Part shown: piece by piece, positions 6,445 to 15,312 of the stretch | Layout: each line of letters starts with the position of its first letter | Position numbering within the stretch: the first letter of the stretch is position 1 | Source of the DNA: a virus | Length of the DNA stretch: 23,547 nucleotides | Virus record (IMG/VR): IMGVR_UViG_3300038652_000237 | Coordinates: 1-23,547 of that record | Direction: 5' to 3' (one strand) | Made by a program: the position numbers and the translations under genes | The notes under the pieces: model-generated | Databases searched by the model: none | What the model was told of the DNA's origin: nothing | What the model saw: the letters and a program-made list of their open reading frames with translations, nothing else

Positions 6445-7197
6445 ATGAGCATTATCGACCGGACGTTTATCGGCAAGGGCGAGATCCACCTAAAAGTACG
6501 CGGCGGCACCACCGCCCTTCTGCCCGTTGGCAACTGCAGCGAGCTGACCGTGTCATTCGAGGAAGACAGCAAGTCGGCCCTGGACTTCACCAGCCCGGGC
6601 GGCGGCGAAGCGAACAGCCTGACCCGGATCACGCAGTTTACCGGCAACATTAAGCACCTGGACATCAGCGCGGACAACCTGGCCCTGGCCTTGCGCGGCG
6701 CCGTTGAGCAAGTGCTGGGAGGCACCGTTGTCACCGACGAAGCCCAGCCCGCCATCGGCGTACTGAACGAGCTGGTGCCCTTCGAGTTTCTGCCAGACCT
6801 GGGCGAAACCCTGAGCGTCACCGACGCAGAATCAAGCGCACCGCTGACCGCCGGCGTCGACTACGAAGTCACCCGCACCGGCATCAAGATCCTGGATGGC
6901 ACGAACATCGGCGCCACCGGAATCCTCGCAACTTACACAAAAGCGAAGCAGGAGATCATGCAGGCGCTGGTCGCGGCTGGGCAGGAATTCAAGATGGTCT
7001 TTAACGGCCTGAACGAAGCGCAGAGCGGCAAGGCTGTGAACATCAGCATCCACCGCGTGAAATTCTCACCCGCTCAGGGCCTGAGCTTCATTGGCGACGA
7101 TTTCGCAGAGATGGACACCGGCTTTAACGCCCTGTCCGACGCCGCGATCGCAGGCGACGGCGTATCGAAGTACATGAAAGTGATCCAGGAACTATAA
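6445..7197 (+). CDS. Tail tube protein (major tail protein)
   Basis: This 250-residue protein lies between the tail terminator-type gene and the tape measure, the expected location of the tube protein in long-tailed phages without a sheath. It has a beta-rich N-terminus (GKGEIHLKVRGGTTALLPVG, CSELTVSFEED), a central inserted segment with LTAGVDYEVTRTGIKILDG, and a C-terminal segment (EFKMVFNGLN, AVNISIHRVKFSPAQG) like other major tail proteins. ACGAGGAAAG precedes ATG 6445. There is no sheath gene next to it, supporting a siphovirus tail. Hexameric rings of it would form the DNA channel. Confidence 0.8.
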   Translation: MSIIDRTFIGKGEIHLKVRGGTTALLPVGNCSELTVSFEEDSKSALDFTSPGGGEANSLTRITQFTGNIKHLDISADNLALALRGAVEQVLGGTVVTDEAQPAIGVLNELVPFEFLPDLGETLSVTDAESSAPLTAGVDYEVTRTGIKILDGTNIGATGILATYTKAKQEIMQALVAAGQEFKMVFNGLNEAQSGKAVNISIHRVKFSPAQGLSFIGDDFAEMDTGFNALSDAAIAGDGVSKYMKVIQEL

Positions 7198-7210
7198 ACC
7201 AGCCACCGAC

Positions 7211-7230
7211 GGCCGGCGGGATAACCGGCC
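7211..7230 (+). other. Inverted repeat in the tube/tape-measure gap
   Basis: GGCCGG at 7211-7216 pairs with CCGGCC at 7225-7230 over an 8-base loop, followed by two runs of six C. It lies in the 63-base gap where tail assembly chaperones normally lie. No T-run follows, so it is unlikely to terminate. The function is unknown. Confidence 0.3.
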
Positions 7231-7260
7231 CCCCATTCCCCCCGACCAAGTAGGCGCCGA

Positions 7261-10200
7261 ATGGCTCTCAAAGACTCCGTCCTGAATGTTGTTATCCGCG
7301 CGAAAGACGCCACCGGCGACGGCTTCCGAAGGCTGCGCGGAAGCATCGGCGGCGCGGAAAGCTCGACCAATAAACTCGGCGACAGCATCAAGCGGGCCGT
7401 TGTCGCCATCGGCGCCCTGGCGGCGACGTACCTGTCGCTGCGCGCGATTACCGGATTCTTTACCGCCGCAGTTAAAGAAAGCGCAGACTTCGAGGAACAG
7501 CTCGCCAAGGTCGAGGCAGTCAGCGGGGCCACAGCCGACGAGATGGGGCGCTTGAAAGAAGCCGCCACCGAGATGGGCGCAACTACCACGTTCAACGCCA
7601 GCCAGGCCGCGAACGCCATGGAGACCCTGAGCCGCGCGGGCCTGAACACCGAAGAAACCCTGCAAGCATTGCCGGAAGTGCTCGCCCTGGCGCGAGGCAA
7701 CAGCATCGAACTGGCAGAGGCAGCCAGCTTGGTCACCCAATCGATCCAAGGCATGGGCGGAACCTTCGCAGAATCCGGCCGCTACGCAGACGTTTTGACC
7801 CGAGCAGCCCAGCGCGCCAACACCAACGTCACCGGCCTGGGGCAAGCCCTGAGCTACGCCGCACCCACCGCCCGGGCCCTGGGCCTGGACGTTGAGCAGA
7901 CCGCCGCCCTGGTCGGCAAACTGGCAGACGCCGGCATCGATGCAAGCCGAGCCGGCACCGCACTGAACAGCATATTCAGCCAGTTCCAGAACCCCGCGTC
8001 GAAGTTCCGGGGCGAACTGGACGCCTTGGGAATCAGCACAAACGACTTTAGCGACGCCCTGGAACAGCTCGAGGGAGCGGGCGCCAATGGCCAGGCGGCA
8101 ATCAATGCCGTAGGTCAGGAGGCAGGCCCGGCCCTTCGCGCCCTTTTGGCTCAGGGCACCGGAAGCCTTCGAGAGCTTGAGGCGGAGCTACGCAAAGCCG
8201 GCGGCGCGGCCCAGGAAGCGGCCGACACAATGGACGACACCCTGCCAGGCGCCCTCGAGCGTTTGGGCAGCGCATGGCGAACCCTTAAGCGAGCGATCGG
8301 CGACAACGTACTAGGCCCCGCCAAGGACGCCGTGGACGAGCTGGCGGCCGGCATTGCCGATTTTGTGAGCAGCGGCGGCGTCGAGAAGCTGGGGCAGGAT
8401 TTCCGCGCGATGTTTATCGACATCACCGACCGGGCGCGGGAGTTCATAAAGGCGTTTGATTTTAAGAGTGCGACCGAAAAAGCCGGTACCGCCCTGCGAG
8501 AATTCGGCGACAGCCTGGCGAGCATAAAGACCGGCCTGCAAGTTACCGGAAACGTCATCAGTACGGTATTCAACGGTATCGGCTTTGTCGTTGGCGGCGC
8601 AATGGCGACGATAGCAAAGGGCCTGGCGCTTGTTGGTTTCGCGGCAAGCGGAGCCGTCCAGCTTTTGAACAAGGTGGGCATTACTTCCGACCAGTTCGCG
8701 CAAAAGACCAGCGATCACGTTAACGCCCTTAACGCTTCCGCCGACGCAATGATGAATTATTCCGTTGGCGCGCTGACCCAGGTGGGAAAGAACCTGGGCG
8801 TGGTTGCAGAGGAAACCAAAAAGGCCACCAAAGAAACCAAAGCGCAAAAGGACGCTGCCGCCGACGCTGCTGTCGCCAACAACTTCTGGGCATTCGCCGC
8901 GAAGGGCGCCGGCGGCGCCCTGGACGAAGTCAGCGCCGCTGCCGATAAGGGCGCGGTAGCTGCCGAGGAACAGGCTCAAAAAGTATCCGACCTGCAGGCC
9001 AACTACGACGCCCTGAAAGCCAGCGGCACCGCATCGGTCCAGGAGCTGGGCGAAGCCCTGGTTGCATTGAACCGGGAGCAGGAAAAGGCCGTCCAGTCAT
9101 CGGCCGCGCTGGAGGCGGCCTATCGAACCCTGGGCACAACCAGCCAGGCGGAACTGATCAAGGCAGCGGAGACCGCAAAAACCGCATTCGAAACCATCCA
9201 GGCCAGTGGCACCGCATCGGCAGAGGACGTTCAGCGCGCATACGCCGCCTACGCGAAGACCGTAAAAGAGACCGGGGATCAAACCCTGATATCCGCAGTT
9301 GAGGCGAAGGGCGCGGCCCTGGGATTGACTGAACAGCTCGAGGCGACAGGGAAGGCAGGCGAAACAGCCGGCACACAAATCAAAGCCGGGCTGGATAAGG
9401 CTGCAGTGGCATCGGCAGAGCTGAAAGTACAGGAGGATGCCGCCGCCGCCGCCGCCGAAGCCAGGACATCGAAACTGGCCGCCTGGGGTAACGCCTTCGG
9501 GAAGGCCCTGACCAACGCCCGCGAGAGCGTCACTGCCCTGAGCTCCGCCGCGCGCAATCTGTTCGAGGCCAAGATCGGCGGAAATGCCTTTGTTAGCGAG
9601 AGCGAAAGCGCCAGCGAATCTCTGGAAAAGACCCGCCGGCGCGTCGACGAACTGGAAAGCTCCCGGCGCCGGCTTATGAGCAACAGCTTCGCCGCCTGGT
9701 TCACCGACACCGCTCTCGCCGCGCAAGTAGTCAAAAAGGAGTTTCTCAAGCAGAAGGTTGCCGCCGACGCGCTGCTCGAATCCATCCAGGCCGGCAACGT
9801 GAGCCTGAACCAGATGAGCGCGGCCAGCCTGAAAGCGAGCGGCCAGTTCGACCTGCTGGACGACCAGACCCTCAGCGGGTTGCAGTCAGCCATCAACTCC
9901 GCCCGCTCAAAGCTTGAATCTCTCAATTCCTCTGCTGAGTCCACCCTCAACGGCCTGCGCCAGCGGCTGGCGGATATCCAGGGTGATACTGAAGAGGCTC
10001 AGCGCTTGCAATACGAAGCTGAGCGGAAGCGCTTGCAGGTAGAGCTGGAAAGTGCCCAGCAAGCCGGAGCCAACAACGCGGCCGCCGATTACCAGAGAGC
10101 CCTGGATCAGCTATCGAAGATCAACACCATCGAACAGAAGAATCGCCGCGAAGCCGAGAATCAGCGCGAGCGCGAGGCAGCCGACCGGCAGGCCAGGCAA

Positions 10201-10404
10201 GAACAGGCTGAGCGAGAGCGCCAGGCAGCCGAGGCAACGCAGCGCCGGGACGCGAGCACAACCACGAACCGGCAAGACAGCCAGGGCAGCAGACAGACCA
10301 TCGTCCTGCAGACGCCCCAGGGCGGAACCACCGAAGTACAAACGAATGACCCGGATGGATTCCTGAGCGCGCTGGAACAAGCCGGACTAAGGAGCGCCAA
10401 CTAA
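7261..10404 (+). CDS. Tail tape measure protein, TP901 type
   Basis: This 1047-residue protein sets tail length and is the largest gene in the window. The N-terminal third holds the TP901-type core, including EMGRLKEAATEMGATTTFNA, AMETLSRAGLNTEETL and AGIDASRAGTALNS. Hydrophobic segments lie near residues 44-66 and 430-470, as expected of a protein that may insert in the host membrane during DNA entry. Two copies of a short (A/T)-ASGTAS helix-turn motif lie at about 8992-9072 and 9172-9270. Residues from about 955 to 1000 are a Gln/Arg/Glu coiled coil. The start at 7261 has only a weak ribosome binding site. At roughly 1.5 angstrom per residue, the usual rule, a tail of about 150 nm is expected (inference). 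No frameshifting chaperone pair precedes it. Confidence 0.92.
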   Translation: MALKDSVLNVVIRAKDATGDGFRRLRGSIGGAESSTNKLGDSIKRAVVAIGALAATYLSLRAITGFFTAAVKESADFEEQLAKVEAVSGATADEMGRLKEAATEMGATTTFNASQAANAMETLSRAGLNTEETLQALPEVLALARGNSIELAEAASLVTQSIQGMGGTFAESGRYADVLTRAAQRANTNVTGLGQALSYAAPTARALGLDVEQTAALVGKLADAGIDASRAGTALNSIFSQFQNPASKFRGELDALGISTNDFSDALEQLEGAGANGQAAINAVGQEAGPALRALLAQGTGSLRELEAELRKAGGAAQEAADTMDDTLPGALERLGSAWRTLKRAIGDNVLGPAKDAVDELAAGIADFVSSGGVEKLGQDFRAMFIDITDRAREFIKAFDFKSATEKAGTALREFGDSLASIKTGLQVTGNVISTVFNGIGFVVGGAMATIAKGLALVGFAASGAVQLLNKVGITSDQFAQKTSDHVNALNASADAMMNYSVGALTQVGKNLGVVAEETKKATKETKAQKDAAADAAVANNFWAFAAKGAGGALDEVSAAADKGAVAAEEQAQKVSDLQANYDALKASGTASVQELGEALVALNREQEKAVQSSAALEAAYRTLGTTSQAELIKAAETAKTAFETIQASGTASAEDVQRAYAAYAKTVKETGDQTLISAVEAKGAALGLTEQLEATGKAGETAGTQIKAGLDKAAVASAELKVQEDAAAAAAEARTSKLAAWGNAFGKALTNARESVTALSSAARNLFEAKIGGNAFVSESESASESLEKTRRRVDELESSRRRLMSNSFAAWFTDTALAAQVVKKEFLKQKVAADALLESIQAGNVSLNQMSAASLKASGQFDLLDDQTLSGLQSAINSARSKLESLNSSAESTLNGLRQRLADIQGDTEEAQRLQYEAERKRLQVELESAQQAGANNAAADYQRALDQLSKINTIEQKNRREAENQREREAADRQARQEQAERERQAAEATQRRDASTTTNRQDSQGSRQTIVLQTPQGGTTEVQTNDPDGFLSALEQAGLRSAN

Positions 10405-10796
10405 TGCAGATTACCCTGACCGACGGGACGGGCACCGTAGAACTACCAGCCGGACTTCAATGGCGTGACGAGTTCGGATGGACCCCCGTCGAGCACAGCA
10501 CCGAGTACAGCCTTGCAGGCAACCTGGTGATCCAGGAAGGCACCCGGCAGGACGGCAGGCCCATCACCCTGTTCGGCGGAACCGAGGGCGCCTGGTGCGA
10601 CCGTGCGACCTTGCGCGCGCTTTATGCCATGGCCAGCGTCCAGGATCAGACCCTGACCCTGACCCTTTGGGGAATTGCCTACACCTGCATGTTCAGACGC
10701 CCCGCCATCGAGGCCGCCGAGATCATGCGCCTGGCTGACCCCCAGGCCGACCAGCAATACGCCATCACCGTGAACTTAATGGAAGTGACACCATGA
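10404..10796 (+). CDS. Distal tail-type protein
   Basis: This 130-residue protein begins at ATG 10404, sharing one base with the tape measure stop (TAATG). The beta-rich sequence (ITLTDGTGTVELPAGLQW, YSLAGNLVIQEG, ITLFGGTEGAW, LTLTLWGIAYTCMF) resembles small distal-tail proteins that close the tail tube and hold the tip. A similar small gene follows the tape measure in many Mu-like siphophages. It overlaps the following gene by 4 bases (ATGA). The role is inferred from size, position and strand pattern; no specific family name is certain. Confidence 0.65.
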   Translation: MQITLTDGTGTVELPAGLQWRDEFGWTPVEHSTEYSLAGNLVIQEGTRQDGRPITLFGGTEGAWCDRATLRALYAMASVQDQTLTLTLWGIAYTCMFRRPAIEAAEIMRLADPQADQQYAITVNLMEVTP

Positions 10797-12277
10797 CCAT
10801 AACCAGCAACCAGATCGTTCTTTCAGAATCCGAGGTCATGGCCGACACCGGCGACGGCGGCGGGCGCATGAGCGGGCGCCTGGTTGAATCCGGCCAGATC
10901 AACAACACCTTTCCCGATATCTCTCGAGTCGATCGCGTTTATGGGCGCGTGAACCTTCGCAAGATGTTTTTGTTCGTCAACGCCGCCAACCAGGACACCC
11001 TGCTCGGCGCGCATACGATCCTGAGCCAGAAGCCGGCGGATCCCAACGTCCACGCCCTGCTATTCACGACCGGCAGCCACACCGACCGCCGCGTCGATGC
11101 CCAGGACCGAATAGAGAGCTACGTCGTGCCCAGCAGCGAAGCGCCGTTCTGGCTTTGGGGCAAGCAGCTCGAGGGACAGCGCGCGATTCAGGCGTTGTCC
11201 TATGAGCGAAACATTCAGGATCCGGAGCCGGGCCAGATATTTGTCCTGGACGACGGCACAAACAGCCAGTTTGTTCGCGTTGTCGGCGTCGATATTCAGA
11301 CTCAGGTCTTTACCATCGACCGGGGAAACAGTTTCTACAACTTCCGATTGAAGACCTACACCATCGAGCTGGCCCAGCCGCTCGCCTATGACTTTCAGGG
11401 CAGCGAGCCGCGACCGACCGGCAACCAGATCGACGATATGAAGATCCTGAAGACCCAGATCGCCGACGCCGCCAAGTATATGGGCGTCTCGCCCCTGATC
11501 GCGGACGCCTCGGTCGACGATCGGACGCTGACCGTCGAGAACATATTCTCACCCCTGGTCCCGAGCGCCCAGAGCGAGAACGCGATCACCGACCAGCAGG
11601 CCGGCGCCAGCACCGCGAAAGTCGCCCCGATATCGGTCGGCACCTACAGCACCGGCAGTTTTTCGGGCGTCAGCACCGACGCCAGCGGCGCGGGCCTTTA
11701 CTACGCAGGGCGCGCGATTGTGCCGGGCAGCCTGGTCATCAGCGGCAGCAACGGCGAATACGTGGACGTTGGCGGCAAGCTGGAGCACACCGGAGGCAAC
11801 AACAGGCTCGACACCGAAACCAGTGCCGTCGACTACCGCAACGGTTTCATCCGCGCGTTTTATCAAAGCGGAGGCAGCGCCGGGCAATCGGTCAATCTCA
11901 CGTTCCAGCCTGGCGTCCTTCTCAACCAGCAGAGCAAGCAGCGGAGCCTGGAAGTGAACCAGCAGACCCGCAGCCTGACCTGGGTATTCCAAGCCCAGCC
12001 ACTGCCAGCGAAGGCGACGCTCAGCGTTGAATATCGCGCGCAGGGGAGCTGGTACCTGATTCAAGACGAGGGCGCCGGCGAGCTGGTGGGCAATGGCACC
12101 GGCACCGTCGACTACGCCAGCGGGACGGTCAGCTTCACACTGGAGGCCCTGCCCGACGCCGACACCGAGATCATCATCGCCTGGGGCGAGAAGCAGGGCA
12201 CCGTTATCGAAGACGACGCCGCCTTTAATGAAACCCCGACCGTCGTCTTCGAGATCGGCCAGACGTTCACCGAATAA
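10793..12277 (+). CDS. Tail tip structural protein with beta-rich C-terminus
   Basis: This 494-residue protein is coupled to the distal-type gene by an ATGA overlap. The N-terminal half is alpha/beta, including INNTFPDISRVDRVYGRVNL and RKMFLFVNAANQDTL, and resembles large tail proteins of Pseudomonas Mu-like siphophages that have no assigned role. From about residue 320 onward it carries at least two copies of a beta motif, (T/S)-x-V-D-Y-x-x-G, the second being GNGTGTVDYASGTVSFTLEA near 12090-12150. The same motif recurs in the next gene. It probably forms part of the tail tip or a baseplate arm. Ends 12 bases before the next gene. Confidence 0.7.
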   Translation: MTITSNQIVLSESEVMADTGDGGGRMSGRLVESGQINNTFPDISRVDRVYGRVNLRKMFLFVNAANQDTLLGAHTILSQKPADPNVHALLFTTGSHTDRRVDAQDRIESYVVPSSEAPFWLWGKQLEGQRAIQALSYERNIQDPEPGQIFVLDDGTNSQFVRVVGVDIQTQVFTIDRGNSFYNFRLKTYTIELAQPLAYDFQGSEPRPTGNQIDDMKILKTQIADAAKYMGVSPLIADASVDDRTLTVENIFSPLVPSAQSENAITDQQAGASTAKVAPISVGTYSTGSFSGVSTDASGAGLYYAGRAIVPGSLVISGSNGEYVDVGGKLEHTGGNNRLDTETSAVDYRNGFIRAFYQSGGSAGQSVNLTFQPGVLLNQQSKQRSLEVNQQTRSLTWVFQAQPLPAKATLSVEYRAQGSWYLIQDEGAGELVGNGTGTVDYASGTVSFTLEALPDADTEIIIAWGEKQGTVIEDDAAFNETPTVVFEIGQTFTE

Positions 12278-12289
12278 TAGGATTATCTC

Positions 12290-14410
12290 ATGGGAAGCAC
12301 ATCGCCAAGCTACAGCTATGTCAGCGTTACAAATGTTAAACGCAACCTTCAGCCCGGCACGGTTGTCGTCACCTGGAGCACCGGCGGACAGCAGTACACC
12401 CTGACCGACGCCGGCGACGGCACTCTCACCGGCGACGGAAGCGGCGAAGTCAGCTATGCCACCGGCCAGATTTTCCTGAACCCCAGCCCGGTACCGGCGC
12501 CAGGCGATGGCGACTATTCGATCGATTACCAGGAATGGCAGGGAACCACAAAAGCCACCGCAACCGCTCCCCTGAACGTCGGAGGAAGTACAACCTATGC
12601 CGCCGGCGTTGCCATGAGAGAGGGCTCGGTCGCCGTCCGACTGACCTTAAAGCGAATCAGTGAGCGTTGGGATTACGCCGAGAGCGAGGGAAGGGCTGAT
12701 CGCATTGAGTATTCCTCTTATGGCGTCACCCTGACCGACGACGGCAACGGGAACCTGAGACGCAACAGGGGCGGCTCCGTTATTGGCACCGTCAACTACG
12801 CCACCGGAGAACTGACCTTCGATCCAAGGGGTAGCAACAGCTACGCGCTGCACAAAGAAACCGCTTATAGGTATTTTGTCAATAAGTGGGATGACGAAAT
12901 CGGCTACGGCAACGAGGAATACGCCAGCACCGACGCCACGATTGAATGGACCGACCCGCTCGATCCAGCCAACACGCAGACCGCGATCCGCGCGATCCCC
13001 GGCCTGACCGTCGACCTAACGCCGGACAGCAACCGCAGCATCGCCCCGAACAGCGTCATCTTCACAATCGGCGGCGTCGAGTACCGCGACCAGGACGGCG
13101 CGATCCTCAAGAACTGGTCGCCCGTCACCGACGGCGGCGAAACCGTCGGGAGCATTGACTACAGCAGCGGCGAGGCCACCATCAACGACTTCCCGGCCGG
13201 CGTATCAACCGGCAACGCCATCAATCTGATTGCCTGCCTGACCGTTATTAACCAGGCTCCCGCCAACACCACCATTTTCAGGACCGCCGGCGCGCCGCTG
13301 CGCGAGGGCAGCCTGATCGTCAACGCCACCAACATCGCCGGAGACCAGATCACCGGCAACGCCGACACCGCCGGCAACATCACCGGCGAAGGCATCGACA
13401 GCGGTTTTGTTGACACTCAGACCGGACTGGTAAAAATCCAGTGGAGAGAAGAGGATAGCAGCGCCAGCGAGCCTGTCCTGCCGGCCTCTGTCCGTTACAG
13501 CGCCGTCAGCTTTACGTTCCTCCCGCTGGATGCGAGCCTGGTCGGGCTGGACGCCACGCGGCTGCCCAGCGACGGCCGTGTGCCGCAGTTCAATCGCGGC
13601 GATGTTGCCGTCGTCACCAACACCCAGAGCCAGGAATTGATGACCGCGACCGCCGGCCAGGTCATCACCTTCACCCGACAGAACCAGGCCGAGGTCTACA
13701 TCGAGGGCGCGAACGGAAACCGCCTGGCCGCCGCGCAATTCACGATCGACACCGACGCCGGCACCGCCACCCTGGCCGACCCGTTAAGCCTGGTCGACGA
13801 AGAAGCGAACGCCGTCACCGAGCCGCTGCAGGTCTTCGATCGCGTCGAAGACATGGGCCTGATTACCGACGTCCAGATCGGCGGCCAGCTCAGCATCAAT
13901 ATCCCGCTATCCCAGAACTACACCGCCGGCGACACCCTTGTCAGCGCCGCCGCGCTCTACGGCGACATTCGAGCGCGCGCGCACAACACGTTTTTTCAGC
14001 AGAGCTTTGACGGCAGCACCTGGACCGACGAGCTGGTCGGCAACAGCACCACGGCAAAGTACAACCTGGTCAGCAACCCGATCGAGATCACCAACCAGGG
14101 CGCCATCCAGGAGCGCTGGGCGATCCGCTTCACCAGCTCAACCAGCTTTGAGGTCATCGGCGAAACCGTCGGCGTCGTCGCCACCGGCAACGTCAGCGTA
14201 GACCTAGCCCCCACCAACCAAGCGACCGGCGCACCGTATTTCACAATTCGGTCGGACGGCTGGGGCACCGGTTGGGTCAGTGGCAATACCTTGCGTTTCA
14301 ATACCGATGGCGGGCAGGCACCGTTCTGGGTAGCGCGGACCATCGTCGCAGGCCGCGCGGTCGAAGAAACTGACCAGTTCGCGACGCAGAACCGTGGAGA
14401 TGCAGACTAA
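12290..14410 (+). CDS. Large beta-repeat tail protein
   Basis: This 706-residue protein is almost wholly beta-rich, with many Thr, Asn, Asp and Gly. It carries repeated copies of the motif also found at the end of the previous protein: GEVSYATGQIFL (near 12450), GTVNYATGELTF (near 12790), GSIDYSSGEATI (near 13150) and a weaker GFVDTQTGLVKI (near 13400). Each follows a D-x-G-x-G-x-L turn. Its C-terminal part (DGSTWTDELVGN, ERWAIRFTSSTSFEVIG) resembles domains in tail fibre or phage adhesion proteins. It may build an elongated tip or side fibre. TAATAGG serves as ribosome binding site. It ends with a one-base overlap with the next gene. The function is inferred from position and repeats. Confidence 0.7.
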   Translation: MGSTSPSYSYVSVTNVKRNLQPGTVVVTWSTGGQQYTLTDAGDGTLTGDGSGEVSYATGQIFLNPSPVPAPGDGDYSIDYQEWQGTTKATATAPLNVGGSTTYAAGVAMREGSVAVRLTLKRISERWDYAESEGRADRIEYSSYGVTLTDDGNGNLRRNRGGSVIGTVNYATGELTFDPRGSNSYALHKETAYRYFVNKWDDEIGYGNEEYASTDATIEWTDPLDPANTQTAIRAIPGLTVDLTPDSNRSIAPNSVIFTIGGVEYRDQDGAILKNWSPVTDGGETVGSIDYSSGEATINDFPAGVSTGNAINLIACLTVINQAPANTTIFRTAGAPLREGSLIVNATNIAGDQITGNADTAGNITGEGIDSGFVDTQTGLVKIQWREEDSSASEPVLPASVRYSAVSFTFLPLDASLVGLDATRLPSDGRVPQFNRGDVAVVTNTQSQELMTATAGQVITFTRQNQAEVYIEGANGNRLAAAQFTIDTDAGTATLADPLSLVDEEANAVTEPLQVFDRVEDMGLITDVQIGGQLSINIPLSQNYTAGDTLVSAAALYGDIRARAHNTFFQQSFDGSTWTDELVGNSTTAKYNLVSNPIEITNQGAIQERWAIRFTSSTSFEVIGETVGVVATGNVSVDLAPTNQATGAPYFTIRSDGWGTGWVSGNTLRFNTDGGQAPFWVARTIVAGRAVEETDQFATQNRGDAD

Positions 14411-15312
14411 TGGCGCAGACAAGCAAAGTTTCTGGCATCGTTCAGATCGACGGCACACCCGCCGAGCGCACCGTTCGCGCTTTCAGCTATGACTCAATAG
14501 CGCACACCATCGACGGCGGCGAGGTCACGTTAAGCCGAAGCCTCGGCAACGCCATCAGCGACCCAGCCAATGGCCAGTACACCATCGACCTGCTGGCGGC
14601 ATACGGGCAAGAGATATTTGTTGTGGCCTTTGATGATTACGGCGACGCCTTTACCGCAGAGCAGGCGCTGACTGTTGGCGACCGCATCCACCCGACCACG
14701 CCCAACGGGCACGTCTGGGAAACCACAGGAGCGGGCACACTACCAGTCGAGGAACCAACCTGGGTAGTGGACACCGAAACCAGCCAGCTATACGGCACCG
14801 CAAGCATGATAGCCCGGCCCTTCTATCGGCCCATGGTTCACGGGCCAGTAACGCCGGAAGTGACAGGAGAGGCGGCACCGCAGGGCGTTCCTCTGTCAGA
14901 TACATGGCGCTTGTTTATTTATTCAAGCAATGGTGATCCGAGAACCGGAATCGTTGAATGGGAGCTTTATGATCTGTTTGGAGGCAGAGTACAAATTGGA
15001 TCGGAGTCAGCATCTTCAGAATACTCAGAAATGTACGCCGCAGACCTGGCAAACGACGGCGATCAAGGAACGTTATGGCTGTCAACATCCAATGCTGACG
15101 AGTGGCTAAGGTTTAGCGCCCCTGCCGGGGGACCAGTAAAACTGGGATCAATGAAGATCCGGGCGGCGGGTGGTTCCAATGGCTCAGAACTCGCCCCTTT
15201 AGAGTTCGCGCTGGAATATATTGACCCTAATACGAATGGTTTTGTAGAGCATAAGCGATGGACAGAGACTAACTGGCAACCGCTAGAAATCAGGACATTT
15301 AGTTTGGAATGA
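14410..15312 (+). CDS. Probable receptor-binding tail protein
   Basis: This 300-residue protein appears modular. Residues 1-85 form a carboxypeptidase-regulatory/Ig-like beta domain (VSGIVQIDGTPAERTVRAF, GQYTIDLLA, FVVAFDDYGD). The middle is Pro-rich (PTTPNGHVWETTGAGTLPVE). Residues about 185-300 look like a discoidin (F5/8 type C) carbohydrate-binding domain: SSEYSEMYAADLANDGD, TLWLSTSNADEWLRF and a W-R-x-E-like end. That C-terminal part is AT-rich: 26 of 60 bases are G or C in 14941-15000 and again in 15241-15300, against 40 of 60 in 15541-15600. A recently acquired host-recognition domain is the likely explanation. Gene overlaps the next by 4 bases. Receptor binding is inferred from domain type and position. 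Confidence 0.65.
   Translation: MAQTSKVSGIVQIDGTPAERTVRAFSYDSIAHTIDGGEVTLSRSLGNAISDPANGQYTIDLLAAYGQEIFVVAFDDYGDAFTAEQALTVGDRIHPTTPNGHVWETTGAGTLPVEEPTWVVDTETSQLYGTASMIARPFYRPMVHGPVTPEVTGEAAPQGVPLSDTWRLFIYSSNGDPRTGIVEWELYDLFGGRVQIGSESASSEYSEMYAADLANDGDQGTLWLSTSNADEWLRFSAPAGGPVKLGSMKIRAAGGSNGSELAPLEFALEYIDPNTNGFVEHKRWTETNWQPLEIRTFSLE

Noticed and set aside
7211-7230. Terminator between tail tube and tape measure
   Set aside because: Inverted repeat is short and followed by C and not T runs.
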